A DNA stretch of 64,000 nt from Yeosuana aquiaggeris. GTDB lineage: Bacteria; Bacteroidota; Bacteroidia; Flavobacteriales; Flavobacteriaceae. Where the stretch lies: contig NZ_JBAWKC010000004.1 of the NCBI RefSeq assembly GCF_044003965.1, positions 186,001-250,000 of the forward strand, read 5' to 3'. The translations under genes and the position numbers were made by a program. The notes beneath the pieces were generated by a model. It had not been told where the DNA came from and did no database searches. It saw nothing but the letters and a program-made list of their open reading frames with translations. Position 1 is the first letter of the stretch. Each line of letters opens with the position of its first letter. This document shows, piece after piece, positions 1 through 9,231 of this stretch.

Positions 1-359
1 TCCCAATTACGTTTAACATCGTCTTCATTTTCAACCTTCACATCTCCATAAATATGAGGATGCCGGCTTACTAATTTATCGCAAATACCATGGCATACAT
101 CAGCAATATCAAAATCATTTGTTTCACTTCCAATTTTAGAATAAAACACTATATGCAACAAGACATCGCCTAATTCTTTCTTAATTTCCTGTAAATCATT
201 ATCTAAAATAGCATCACCCAACTCATAGGTCTCTTCAATGGTGAGATGCCTTAAACTTTCCATAGTTTGCTTTTTATCCCAGGGACAACCTTCCCTCAAT
301 TCATCCATAATGGTTAATAATCTATCAAATGCTTTTAGTTGAGCTGCTCTGGAATTCAT
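1..359 (-). CDS. mazG: MazG-type nucleoside triphosphate pyrophosphohydrolase (partial, C-terminus off left edge)
   Basis: The minus-strand reading frame begins at the ATG at 357-359 and stays open for 119 codons to the window edge, so only the N-terminal part is present. The translation carries the MazG hallmarks: GCPWDKKQT near residue 24, then EETYELGDAI and ELGDVLLH, which give the EExxE...ExxD metal-binding pattern of all-alpha NTP pyrophosphatases, and a later SRHPHIYGD. MazG hydrolyses (d)NTPs to NMP and pyrophosphate in the cytosol, as a house-cleaning or stringent-response enzyme. The family is normally about 260 residues, so roughly half is missing. A terminator and the aconitase gene lie upstream, so it probably has its own promoter. 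Confidence 0.9.
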   Translation of the reverse strand, partial: MNSRAAQLKAFDRLLTIMDELREGCPWDKKQTMESLRHLTIEETYELGDAILDNDLQEIKKELGDVLLHIVFYSKIGSETNDFDIADVCHGICDKLVSRHPHIYGDVKVENEDDVKRNW

Positions 360-414
360 ATGAAGTATTTTGGTAAAAATACAATTATAAATGATTTTTA
401 TTAAATCTTGTAAA

Positions 415-447
415 ACAAAAAATCCAGCTATAATGCTGGATTTTTAA
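415..447 (-). terminator. Rho-independent terminator of the aconitase gene
   Basis: The perfect 8-bp stem AATCCAGC/GCTGGATT (421-428 and 433-440... loop of a few bases) is followed on the minus strand by a run of T. It lies about 25 bp beyond the aconitase stop codon and before mazG, so it separates the two transcripts. Confidence 0.85.
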
Positions 448-466
448 GTATAAATAACCCTCTACA

Positions 467-2737
467 TTAAGAGGCGTTTTGTCTTTTAATTAAATTAAGC
501 GCAGACCCTGCATTATACCAGTCTATCTGAGATTGATTATAAGTATGGTTTAATTTGATAAGGCTCTTGGTTCCATCAGCATGAACAGCCTCAAGTGTTA
601 GTTGCCTACCTGGTGCAAAATCTTTTAAATCTATAAAATTAAAAGTATCATCTTCTTGGATTAAATCGTAATCAGATTCATTGGCAAAGGTCAAACCTAA
701 CATCCCTTGTTTTTTTAGGTTTGTTTCGTGAATACGTGCAAATGATTTAACAATAACTGCTGCAACTCCTAAAAACCTTGGTTGCATTGCAGCATGCTCA
801 CGAGAGGATCCTTCTCCATAATTTTGATCGCCGACAACTATGGTTTTAATACCTTTGGCTTTGTATTGACGTTGAACATCTGGAACGCCACCATACTCTC
901 CTGTTAATTGATTTTTAACAAAATTAGTTTTTTGGTTGAATGCATTTACTGCTCCAATAAGTGTATTATTAGCAATATTATCTAAATGACCTCTAAAACG
1001 CAACCAAGGTCCAGCCATAGAGATATGGTCTGTAGTACATTTACCAAAAGCTTTAATAAGCAATTTAGCCCCTTTAATGGTGTTCCCAATTGGTTTAAAA
1101 GGTTCTAAAAGTTGTAATCTTTCTGAATCTTGAGCTACTTTTACTTTAACATGACTTCCATCAGCTTCAGGAGCTAAATATCCGTTATCTTTTACTTCAA
1201 AACCTTTTGGTGGTAATTCCCATCCTGTTGGCTCATCAAACATAACTTCCTGACCATTTTCGTTTATCAACTTGTCTGTCATTGGGTTAAAATCTAAACG
1301 ACCTGCAATGGCAATAGCTGCCGTTATTTCTGGTGAAGCTACAAACGCATGCGTATTAGGGTTTCCATCAGCACGTTTAGCAAAGTTTCTATTAAAAGAA
1401 TGTACTATGCTATTTTTTGGAGCATTTTTAGGATCACTATACCTCGCCCATTGTCCAATACATGGGCCGCAAGCATTGGTAAATATTTTAGCATCTAATT
1501 TCTCAAATACCTGCAGTATGCCATCTCTTTCAGCAGTATAGCGCACTTGCTCCGAACCTGGATTAATTCCTAATTCAGCTTTCATCTTAATACCCTTATC
1601 TAAAGCTTGTTGTGCAATAGAGGAAGCTCTGGATAAATCTTCATATGAAGAATTAGTACATGAACCGATTAATCCCCATTCTACCACAATAGGCCAATCA
1701 TTAGCTTTTGCTTTTTCTGTCATTGCCTTACCAACTGTAGTTGATAAATCAGGTGTGAATGGGCCATTTAAAAGTGGGCCTAATTCTGATAAATTAATAT
1801 CTATAACTTGATCAAAATACTTCTCAGGATTTGCATAAACTTCTGGATCAGCAGTTAAATATTCCTTCACTTTATTGGCCGCATCAGCTACATCGGCTCT
1901 ATCAGTAGAACGTAAATAACGTTCCATAGACTCATCATAACCAAAAGTTGAAGTAGTTGCTCCAATTTCAGCCCCCATATTACAAATAGTCCCTTTACCG
2001 GTACAAGACATAGATGTTGCTCCCGGTCCAAAATATTCAACAATTGCGCCTGTTCCACCTTTTACGGTTAAAATTTCCGCTACTTTTAAAATCACATCTT
2101 TTGGAGCTGTCCAACCAGATAATTTACCGGTCAATCTTACTCCAATCAATTTTGGGAATTTCAATTCCCAGGCCATTCCAGCCATGACATCTACAGCATC
2201 TGCACCACCAACACCAATAGCTACCATTCCTAAACCACCCGCATTCACTGTATGTGAATCGGTTCCTATCATCATCCCACCAGGAAACGCATAATTTTCT
2301 AAAACCACTTGATGGATGATACCAGCGCCCGGTTTCCAGAATCCAATTCCATATTTATTTGAAACCGACTCTAAAAAATTAAATACTTCACTACTTACAG
2401 AATTAGCGTGTTTTAAATCGACAGTTGCCCCGTCCTTAGCTTGAATTAAATGATCACAATGTACTGTAGTAGGAACCGCTACTTTTGATTTTCCAGCTTG
2501 CATAAATTGCAATAAAGCCATTTGAGCGGTTGCATCTTGACATGCAATACGGTCTGGCGCAAAATCAACATAATCCTTTCCTCTAACAAATGCCTTTGTA
2601 GGCTTTCCATCCCAAAGATGATTATATAATATTTTTTCAGAAAGGGTTAGTGGTCTTCCTACAACTTCACGAGCTTTATCAACTCGCTCCGCCATTTTGG
2701 TGTAAACACCTTTGATCATATCGATATCAAATGCCAT
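467..2737 (-). CDS. acn: Aconitate hydratase (mitochondrial-type aconitase)
   Basis: This 756-residue enzyme interconverts citrate and isocitrate in the cytosolic TCA cycle, using a [4Fe-4S] cluster. The three cluster cysteines are visible as GSCTNSS (C360) and ACGPC (C423, C426). GTDSHT at 158-163 and the C-terminal swivel-domain motif GDQNYGEGSSREHAA are also present. Length and motifs match the mitochondrial-type aconitase usual in Bacteroidota rather than the longer AcnA/IRP1 or AcnB types. The ATG at 2735-2737 is the first in frame and precedes the conserved start of the protein. No Shine-Dalgarno sequence is visible. A clear terminator follows the gene. The 221 bp upstream, shared with the 3' end of the moxR operon, contain no further gene. 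Confidence 0.96.
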   Translation of the reverse strand: MAFDIDMIKGVYTKMAERVDKAREVVGRPLTLSEKILYNHLWDGKPTKAFVRGKDYVDFAPDRIACQDATAQMALLQFMQAGKSKVAVPTTVHCDHLIQAKDGATVDLKHANSVSSEVFNFLESVSNKYGIGFWKPGAGIIHQVVLENYAFPGGMMIGTDSHTVNAGGLGMVAIGVGGADAVDVMAGMAWELKFPKLIGVRLTGKLSGWTAPKDVILKVAEILTVKGGTGAIVEYFGPGATSMSCTGKGTICNMGAEIGATTSTFGYDESMERYLRSTDRADVADAANKVKEYLTADPEVYANPEKYFDQVIDINLSELGPLLNGPFTPDLSTTVGKAMTEKAKANDWPIVVEWGLIGSCTNSSYEDLSRASSIAQQALDKGIKMKAELGINPGSEQVRYTAERDGILQVFEKLDAKIFTNACGPCIGQWARYSDPKNAPKNSIVHSFNRNFAKRADGNPNTHAFVASPEITAAIAIAGRLDFNPMTDKLINENGQEVMFDEPTGWELPPKGFEVKDNGYLAPEADGSHVKVKVAQDSERLQLLEPFKPIGNTIKGAKLLIKAFGKCTTDHISMAGPWLRFRGHLDNIANNTLIGAVNAFNQKTNFVKNQLTGEYGGVPDVQRQYKAKGIKTIVVGDQNYGEGSSREHAAMQPRFLGVAAVIVKSFARIHETNLKKQGMLGLTFANESDYDLIQEDDTFNFIDLKDFAPGRQLTLEAVHADGTKSLIKLNHTYNQSQIDWYNAGSALNLIKRQNAS

Positions 2738-2958
2738 GCGTTTTGTTTTAATTTAATTTATGTTTTATAAAGTATCGCAAATTACGAAATAAAAACAAAG
2801 TTCTAAAAATTAACCCTGCAAACAAATGACTAATCATATTAAATTATTATAGTCATATTATTAATTTAAATAATTGCTGTTTTATTAGTTATAGGTGTGA
2901 AAAATTACCTTTTTGAAACCCTTGCAGATACCATCTCTTTTTTGAAAGCAAAGATTTA

Positions 2959-3912
2959 TTAAAACAGACTTTTTATTATAAAATCATCTGTTATACCTTC
3001 TGCTTCTGCTTTGTAATTTTTAATAATCCTATGTCTTAGAATACTGTGAGAAACCGCTTGAACATCTTCAATATCTGGAGAAAATTTACCATGAATTACG
3101 GCATGTGTTTTAGCCGCCAAAATTAAATTTTGTGAAGCTCTAGGGCCTGCTCCCCAATCTAAATAATTTTTTACTAAATCACTAGCGGACTTACTATTTG
3201 GTCTCGTTTTACCAACCATGGTAACCGCATATTCAATAACATTATCAGCAACTGGAATTCTGCGAATAAGATGTTGAATATCCTCTATTTCTTTTGCAGA
3301 AAAAAGCGGATTAACTTTTTCATTTGTATCACTGGTAGTTGATTTAACAACTTGAACTTCTTCACTAAAAGAGGGGTAATCCAAATTAATTGCAAACATA
3401 AATCTATCCAATTGAGCTTCTGGTAACGGATAGGTTCCTTCTTGTTCTATAGGGTTTTGGGTTGCCAAAACAAAATATGGCAAACTTAATTCATAATGAT
3501 GACCGGCAACAGTTACAGAACGCTCCTGCATTGCTTCCAATAATGCTGCTTGAGTTTTTGGAGGTGTTCTGTTAATCTCATCTGCTAAAATAATATTTGC
3601 AAAAATGGGGCCTTTTATAAATTGAAAATGCCTGTTCTCATCTAATATTTCACTACCTAAAATATCGCTAGGCATTAAATCTGGCGTAAACTGAATTCTT
3701 TTAAAATCTAGACCTAAAGCCTGAGCAATCGTATTAACCATTAATGTTTTTGCTAAACCAGGAACACCAATAAGTAAAGAGTGCCCTCCTGAAAATATAG
3801 CTATTAGAATTTGGTTGACAACCTCATCCTGACCAACAATGACTTTGGCAATTTCAGACTTTAAATCTTTATATTTTTTTACGAATTGTTCTACGGCAGC
3901 GACATCTGACAT
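2959..3912 (-). CDS. moxR: MoxR-family AAA ATPase
   Basis: This 317-residue cytosolic AAA+ ATPase has Walker A GVPGLAKT at residues 49-56, Walker B LADEINR around 110 and the MoxR signature TPPKTQAALLEAMQE. MoxR proteins act as chaperone-like ATPases, usually with von Willebrand factor A partner proteins, in maturation of complexes or envelope stress responses. Here it is the last gene of a minus-strand operon that otherwise encodes three SurA/parvulin-type envelope proteins, and it starts 4 bp after the stop of the preceding gene. No VWA-domain partner is next to it, which is unusual for the family. The family call is secure; the substrate is unknown. Confidence 0.93.
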   Translation of the reverse strand: MSDVAAVEQFVKKYKDLKSEIAKVIVGQDEVVNQILIAIFSGGHSLLIGVPGLAKTLMVNTIAQALGLDFKRIQFTPDLMPSDILGSEILDENRHFQFIKGPIFANIILADEINRTPPKTQAALLEAMQERSVTVAGHHYELSLPYFVLATQNPIEQEGTYPLPEAQLDRFMFAINLDYPSFSEEVQVVKSTTSDTNEKVNPLFSAKEIEDIQHLIRRIPVADNVIEYAVTMVGKTRPNSKSASDLVKNYLDWGAGPRASQNLILAAKTHAVIHGKFSPDIEDVQAVSHSILRHRIIKNYKAEAEGITDDFIIKSLF

Positions 3913-3916
3913 AACA

Positions 3917-5404
3917 TTATTTTTTTAACCAATTACTCGCAAAATCACAGTCTCTGTGAGATCCGCTAATTTTTATATAAGTGTCCATGATTTTTTCATT
4001 TTGCCAAGTTTCAATAGCTTTTACCTTCTTTTCATTCAGGGCTTGCTCTTTGATTTTTAAATAATCACGAGCGTAATCTGCTTCATGCTCATTAACTCTA
4101 TCCGTAACAGTCAATATTTTAAATTTTAATTTATCAGTTCTATCCTTTTCTGTTTGTACTAAACTAATCTCTCCATCTTTTAAATTCTGGATTTGAGAAT
4201 ATAATTCAGGATCCATTCTGGTTAATTCAAAATTATAATCTTGAGTTTCTGGGTTTATAAGCTGACCTCCATCATTTTTAGTTTCTTTTTCATCACTTGA
4301 TTCTCTTGCAGCATCAGCAAATGATATATCACCATTCACAATACGTTCTCTAATTTTATCAATTCGTTCTTTAGCTTCTTTAATAGCATCTGTTGAAACT
4401 TTTGGAATTAAAAGAATATGACTAACATCATACTCTTGACCTCTGATTTTTTCACAATACACAATATGAAAACCAAACTCTGTTTCAAAAGGATCTGAAA
4501 TTTCACCTTCTTGCAAAGAAAAAGCCGCTTGTCTAAACTCTTTTACCATTCTAGGCTTCTTTCTATTTAAAGTATATTTTCCTCCGGTACTTATTGAGGC
4601 CTTATCATCTGAGTATAATACTACTTTAGATCTAAAACTTGCTCCATTTTCTAAAACATCTGCTCTAAACTGTTTTAATTGGTCAACAATACGGAGTTTT
4701 TCCTGATCAGTGACCTTTGGTTCCACTACTATCTGAGCTACCTTAAGTTCTGTTCCAAAAGTTGGCCGATCATCTTTAGGTATTTTATTAAAAAATTCTC
4801 TTACTTCTTCAGGAGTCACTTCAACTTCTTCTACAATTTTAGCCTGCATTTTTCTTGCTAATTCATTGCTTTTATTGATTTCAAACATTTCCTCTCTAAG
4901 ACTTTTCTCATCTTCTTTATTATAAATGCTTAAAAGCTTATCCATGGAGCCGTTGGTCGTCTGAAGAAACTGTTGTATTTGATAATCAATATTTTGACGG
5001 ATTTCAGCATCAGAAACCGGAATACTATCCTGAATGGCATGATGAGCGTAAAGTTTGTCTTCTAACAGCTTACCAAATAGTTGACAACGAGGTATTTCAC
5101 TTGTATTAACACCTTGTGCTTGTAATTGTAAATAGGCTTTATCTACATCTGAATCTAGAATAATGTAATCACCAACAACCGCAGCTACGCCATCCACTTT
5201 TTTAGCTATAAAAGTATTTGTTGTATCAGAAGCCTTTACTAATTCAGACGATTTAATAGTTTCTACAGGCGTTATAGAATCAATTACTTCTTCTTCAATT
5301 ATTTCTTGGGCAGATATAATATTTACAGCTATAAAAGCTGTAAATAAAGTAAATAAGTATTTCAAATTAATTGTAAATTTCGAATTGTTTATTTTTAATG
5401 GCAT
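3917..5404 (-). CDS. surA: SurA-like periplasmic peptidyl-prolyl isomerase/chaperone
   Basis: This 495-residue exported protein has a SurA-N-like helical region and two parvulin (PpiC) domains, at about 218-318 (ending FGFHIVYCEK) and about 325-425 (starting YDVSHILL and including the DGGQL-type loop). SurA proteins chaperone unfolded beta-barrel proteins across the periplasm. The start is uncertain. The ATG at 5404 overlaps the upstream gene by 38 bp and puts 13 extra polar residues before the signal peptide. A TTG at 5365-5363, one base after the upstream stop codon, would begin a canonical signal peptide (KYLFTLFTAFIAV, cleavage near SAQ). It is co-transcribed with the neighbouring parvulin genes and moxR. 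Confidence 0.85.
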   Translation of the reverse strand: MPLKINNSKFTINLKYLFTLFTAFIAVNIISAQEIIEEEVIDSITPVETIKSSELVKASDTTNTFIAKKVDGVAAVVGDYIILDSDVDKAYLQLQAQGVNTSEIPRCQLFGKLLEDKLYAHHAIQDSIPVSDAEIRQNIDYQIQQFLQTTNGSMDKLLSIYNKEDEKSLREEMFEINKSNELARKMQAKIVEEVEVTPEEVREFFNKIPKDDRPTFGTELKVAQIVVEPKVTDQEKLRIVDQLKQFRADVLENGASFRSKVVLYSDDKASISTGGKYTLNRKKPRMVKEFRQAAFSLQEGEISDPFETEFGFHIVYCEKIRGQEYDVSHILLIPKVSTDAIKEAKERIDKIRERIVNGDISFADAARESSDEKETKNDGGQLINPETQDYNFELTRMDPELYSQIQNLKDGEISLVQTEKDRTDKLKFKILTVTDRVNEHEADYARDYLKIKEQALNEKKVKAIETWQNEKIMDTYIKISGSHRDCDFASNWLKK

Positions 5405-6221
5405 CCTGGGTAATATCTTTTTCTAATTGCTTAATAAGTTCAAGTTTTCTTTGATTAATAACAATTTGGTCTATGGTAGGTTTTACGTATTCCAAGGGCG
5501 CCGTATCACCACGCAATAAAACATCATTAATCTGCATCAAATATACTCCTAATGAATCTTTGAGTTGTACAAAATTAGATTTTTTTAACAGTTCATTTTT
5601 ATTTTCAGGAGTAATGATAGAAATTTTATTAATGACTTGACTGACTTTTATCCAAATGGAGTCATTCAAAGAATAGGATTTAAACTGAACTGAAATTGAA
5701 TCAAGTTCCTGTTTATCATTTTTATTAAAACGTTTAAATTTTTGTTCAATTTTATTAAAATCTATCATGTTTTCATCAACATGAACGTAACGAAACTTAA
5801 TCAGGTCTTCATTTAACTTAAAAACTTCCTCATTGACCTGATAATAAGTTTTAGATTCTTCATAAGTAACTGTCGTATCTATACTTCTTTTTACCAAGGC
5901 TTCAATATAGGCCTTTGTGTACAAATCATTTTTATATTGAGTTACCAATTTATTAAAAGATGCCTGTTGAGATTCACTTAGATTTAACATGGCACCATCT
6001 ACAAACAATTGCTGAGTAGCCCATCTGTTTATATAGTTTTGAACCAGTAAAATACTATCTTCCTTAGAGGTGTTTTCAGAAACCAAATCTTTTATATCGT
6101 CATAATATAAATAGGTGTCATTGACTCTTGCCACTTTCACCCTATCATCCGTTTCTTTAAAAAAATACTTACACGAAGAAATGCATATAACTAAAAATAA
6201 TATATATATTTTATTTCGCAC
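5367..6221 (-). CDS. SurA_N-like lipoprotein (putative folding factor without visible parvulin domain)
   Basis: This 284-residue protein has a lipoprotein signal peptide with lipobox-like ISSC at residues 14-17. It is followed by VARVNDTYLYYDDIKDLV, which resembles the start of SurA/PpiD N-terminal chaperone domains. I see no full PpiC domain motif, so it is probably a non-catalytic or degenerate relative. Translation starts at a GTG (6221-6219) that directly abuts the TAG stop of the upstream parvulin gene, which suggests translational coupling. Position between two parvulin genes suggests it belongs to the same outer-membrane protein folding group. Product name is by context and N-terminal similarity only. 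Confidence 0.7.
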   Translation of the reverse strand: MRNKIYILFLVICISSCKYFFKETDDRVKVARVNDTYLYYDDIKDLVSENTSKEDSILLVQNYINRWATQQLFVDGAMLNLSESQQASFNKLVTQYKNDLYTKAYIEALVKRSIDTTVTYEESKTYYQVNEEVFKLNEDLIKFRYVHVDENMIDFNKIEQKFKRFNKNDKQELDSISVQFKSYSLNDSIWIKVSQVINKISIITPENKNELLKKSNFVQLKDSLGVYLMQINDVLLRGDTAPLEYVKPTIDQIVINQRKLELIKQLEKDITQDAIKNKQFEIYN

Positions 6222-8177
6222 CTATTGATTTTTAATTGCAGACTTCACCTGTTTTAAAGCCTCCGGATTTACATTGACCTTATATTTGCTTTTTAATTCT
6301 TCAATCCATGTATTTTCTTTAAATGTTTGAAAATCTCCCACTACATTGCCTTTAGCCTCATCCAGTGTTTTTTGTGAACTAGGGTAAACATCTTTAACCA
6401 TAACAATCACAAAACCATTACTATGCTTGTAAATTTTTGAAAGACCTTTTTTAAATTCAAAATTTTCCGGTAAAGCCTGATCCTGAGCATCCATCAAACC
6501 AGTTGTAAATATGATATTGACTTCATTATTTTTATTAAACAACTTTTTAATTTCTTCAGGATCCATATCTTTTTCTAATAATTTTCCCACCTTTTTTAAA
6601 ATACTTTCATTAGAAGAAGAGGCCACCACGGCATGTACTCTATCTGGCCACATATAATGCTCCTTATGCGCATTATAAAAATCTTGAATAGCAATGGAAT
6701 CTGTGCGTGCAGCATTCCAAATGGTTGTTTCCATTAAATCAAATAACAACAAACCATCTCTGTATTCCTGAACAATATTAGCATAATCTTTATTTTCTTC
6801 TTCTAAATGCGCCTCTTGATATTGTGTTAGATTACTGCTTAAAAAAGCTTCATATTGTTTAGATGTTATTTGGCTAAACGGAGCTTTAGCCTGAATACTG
6901 CGTTGGTTTTTAACTAAATAATCTCCAAAATCCTGATAAGTAAAGGTCTGATTCCCCACTTTTATAAAATCTAAATTCCCCTTAAAATTCTCTGGCAAAT
7001 TCCAGGTTCTTTTAAAATAGTCATCATTTAAAATGGAAGCAAAATAATCAAGTGCTTTTTGGTTCGTACTTACATTATATTTAATCTTTAATTTACTCAC
7101 CAAAGCATCATCAATTAAATGAGAACGCTCATCGCGTTTTACTTTCATTTCCAATTCTGGTTTTAAATCTGAAAACGGTTTTACAGGTTGTTTATCATAT
7201 AATTTTAAAATATGCCACCCATATTGTGTTTTTACAGGCTTTGAAACATCACCAATCTTTTCTAAACCAAAAGCCACATCTTCAAATTCCTGTGAACTTA
7301 ATTGGCCTGCAGAAAATGGTGCCAGCATACCTCCTTTATTTGCTGAACTTTTATCATCCGAAAATTGTTTTGCCAATGCCTCAAAATCTTCTCCTTGCTG
7401 AAGCTTTTTATAAATATCATTAATTCTGGTTTCTGCAATTTCGGCTAAAGTATCACCTGGTTTAGTATTCACCATGATATGAGCAATAGTGCGCTCACCT
7501 CTAGATTTACGAATGTCATATATTTTAACAATATGATATCCAAAGCGGGTCCTAAAAGGTTGAGAGATCTCTCCTGCTTTAGTATTAAATGCAGCATTTT
7601 CAAAAGGATAAACCATTCTAAAACCAGAAAAATAACCCAATTCTTCACCAAAAAGTGTTTGCCCATTATGCACTTCCTTCATGACATTTTCAAATCCTTC
7701 TACCAAAGTTCGCTCTCTTAACTTTACAATATTATTATAAGCTACCAAGGTGTCTTCAGGACTTGCATTCTCCGCAAATCGCACCAAAATATGGCTTGCC
7801 TTTACTTCATTTGAAACACGCTCATACGCTTCTTCTATTAAAGCATCGGTTACCTTAGAGTCTGTCATAAAATTTTTAGATAATTGTTTTTTATAACTAT
7901 CTAATTCTCTGATATAGGATTCTTTATTTTGAAGTCCTAAATTATGAGCTTCTTTTAGTTTTAATTTATAATTGGTAAAAAGAGTTAAATATTCGTCCAC
8001 ATCTTTTTGAGACTCATCTTGCACCAGGTCAATGTTTTTGTTATAAACTCTAATAAATTCTGAGGTATAAACCGGCTCGTTATCAATTGTAAAAAGTACG
8101 GCATCTCCATTTGTCTGTGCCTCCATAACGGATAAAAACAAACTCAGGACTAATAAGGGGAAAAATCTTAATTTCAT
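6222..8177 (-). CDS. Exported peptidyl-prolyl cis-trans isomerase with two parvulin domains
   Basis: This 651-residue protein has an N-terminal signal peptide ending near MEAQ. It also has an N-terminal helical segment starting at AVLFTIDNEPVYTSEF and two consecutive parvulin domains at about 126-225 (KASHILVRFA to FGYHIVKIYD) and 230-330 (IAHIMVNT to YGWHILKLYD). A long C-terminal region of about 300 residues has no motif that I recognise. The domain order resembles PpiD/SurA-type folding factors acting on proteins in transit to the outer membrane. It is the first gene of the four-gene operon ending with moxR. A well-formed Bacteroidota promoter lies just upstream at 8203-8232. Confidence 0.9.
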   Translation of the reverse strand: MKLRFFPLLVLSLFLSVMEAQTNGDAVLFTIDNEPVYTSEFIRVYNKNIDLVQDESQKDVDEYLTLFTNYKLKLKEAHNLGLQNKESYIRELDSYKKQLSKNFMTDSKVTDALIEEAYERVSNEVKASHILVRFAENASPEDTLVAYNNIVKLRERTLVEGFENVMKEVHNGQTLFGEELGYFSGFRMVYPFENAAFNTKAGEISQPFRTRFGYHIVKIYDIRKSRGERTIAHIMVNTKPGDTLAEIAETRINDIYKKLQQGEDFEALAKQFSDDKSSANKGGMLAPFSAGQLSSQEFEDVAFGLEKIGDVSKPVKTQYGWHILKLYDKQPVKPFSDLKPELEMKVKRDERSHLIDDALVSKLKIKYNVSTNQKALDYFASILNDDYFKRTWNLPENFKGNLDFIKVGNQTFTYQDFGDYLVKNQRSIQAKAPFSQITSKQYEAFLSSNLTQYQEAHLEEENKDYANIVQEYRDGLLLFDLMETTIWNAARTDSIAIQDFYNAHKEHYMWPDRVHAVVASSSNESILKKVGKLLEKDMDPEEIKKLFNKNNEVNIIFTTGLMDAQDQALPENFEFKKGLSKIYKHSNGFVIVMVKDVYPSSQKTLDEAKGNVVGDFQTFKENTWIEELKSKYKVNVNPEALKQVKSAIKNQ

Positions 8178-8202
8178 TTAAATAAAAATTATACTTAGTT
8201 TA

Positions 8203-8232
8203 CAAAAATAGTAATATAAAGCTATATGACAA
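8203..8232 (-). promoter_or_regulatory. Bacteroidota-type promoter for the parvulin-surA-moxR operon
   Basis: Reading the minus strand, TTG (8232-8230), 19 bases and TATTTTTG (8210-8203) match the flavobacterial consensus TTG-N17-20-TAnnTTTG. The -7 element ends about 25 bp before the ATG at 8177. Confidence 0.7.
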
Positions 8233-8304
8233 GTTGCTTTAGCAAACGGTTTATAGAATACTTTAGTATCTTTATTTTTTTATAAATTTTAAATAAAATA
8301 GCAG

Positions 8305-8541
8305 GTGCGAAAATTAAAACTAATTTGGGATTTTTATGGTCCTGACGCTCATAGAATTGCAGAACATCATGAAATTCATTTAAAACAATATATACAATTA
8401 GAACACCTTGATATTTCAATAACAGGAATTGAAGATCTAAACGAGTTACACAGCATTGCTTTTTTAGTAGTGAACGAAGATGAAATGAAGCCTGTTAGAG
8501 ATGCTTTAAAACCTCATCGCGGTCAAGTGTACACTAATTGA
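8305..8541 (+). CDS. Small conserved hypothetical protein (78 aa)
   Basis: This 78-residue soluble protein starts at a GTG (8305). The translation begins MRKLKLIWDFYGPDA and ends EMKPVRDALKPHRGQV. No signal peptide or transmembrane segment is visible. The many His residues (AEHHEIHLKQY) and the DALKPHR end resemble a family of about 75-80-residue proteins that I associate with Flavobacteriaceae genomes, but I know no function. It stands alone between two minus-strand genes. A near-match -7 element (TATCTTTA, about 35 bp upstream) could be its promoter. The absence of an in-frame ATG leaves GTG as the most plausible start. Confidence 0.65.
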   Translation: MRKLKLIWDFYGPDAHRIAEHHEIHLKQYIQLEHLDISITGIEDLNELHSIAFLVVNEDEMKPVRDALKPHRGQVYTN

Positions 8542-8668
8542 AATATATTCATTTGACTTTCTAAGCAAAATCAACTCACATCGCTTACCTATTGAAATAG
8601 CCCATTACAACTATATCATGGCATGGTGTGTAATACCTTAACCCTTATCTAGATTAAAGATTCATTGT

Positions 8669-9157
8669 TTAATTTTCTTCTTTAGGTTTTATGAATTCAG
8701 ACTGATATTTTTTTAAAAATTGCTTTTGCCTTTCCATCATTTGCGCTCTTATTTTATCTATATCCATAAAGTCTTTACCGAAGTTACTTTCGAAAAAATC
8801 ATCGTTAAAGAAGTGTTTACTAAAAAGGGAGTCCTGTGCAAAAACATCCTCAAACCCCTGATTTTCAAAATCTAAAAAATTTGTAAAAAACTTTGATTTA
8901 AACGATTGTAATAAGCTATCTCTATCAAAAGAAGTAAGATTCTTAATTTTATCATTTGAAGACCAGGAATAAATACTATCGTATTTAATTAAATTACCTT
9001 TTTCGTCAAATTCCTTATCAACTTTCCAGCTGCCTTTATTTTGATCTCCTATACTCTTTAGCTTTTCATCTGATATGGCTTTATCCGAATCTTTATTTTG
9101 ACCGTTACAGCTAATATAAACTAAAGTGATGATCAAAATTAAAATATATTTTCTCAT
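8669..9157 (-). CDS. Hypothetical lipoprotein
   Basis: This 162-residue protein has a lipoprotein signal peptide: MRKYILILIITLVYISC, with Cys17 in a lipobox-like context. The mature part is short, charged and rich in Asp, Phe and Lys (for example FFNDDFFESNFGKDF). It resembles no family I recognise. It is probably anchored in a membrane facing the periplasm. It lies downstream of hsp20 on the same strand, but a strong hairpin at 9232-9269 separates them, so they may not be co-transcribed. The 127 bp between it and the small protein gene at 8305 show nothing identifiable. Confidence 0.7.
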   Translation of the reverse strand: MRKYILILIITLVYISCNGQNKDSDKAISDEKLKSIGDQNKGSWKVDKEFDEKGNLIKYDSIYSWSSNDKIKNLTSFDRDSLLQSFKSKFFTNFLDFENQGFEDVFAQDSLFSKHFFNDDFFESNFGKDFMDIDKIRAQMMERQKQFLKKYQSEFIKPKEEN

Positions 9158-9231
9158 TGCTAATTTTTTTTAATAAACATGTTTAGTAACTCATAACCGC
9201 TTTATTAGTCATGGAATTCATTATTAATTAT

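Noticed and set aside
1272..1541. Long open frames antisense to aconitase and many other genes
   Set aside because: They lie fully inside well-supported genes on the other strand and their translations show no recognisable protein features.
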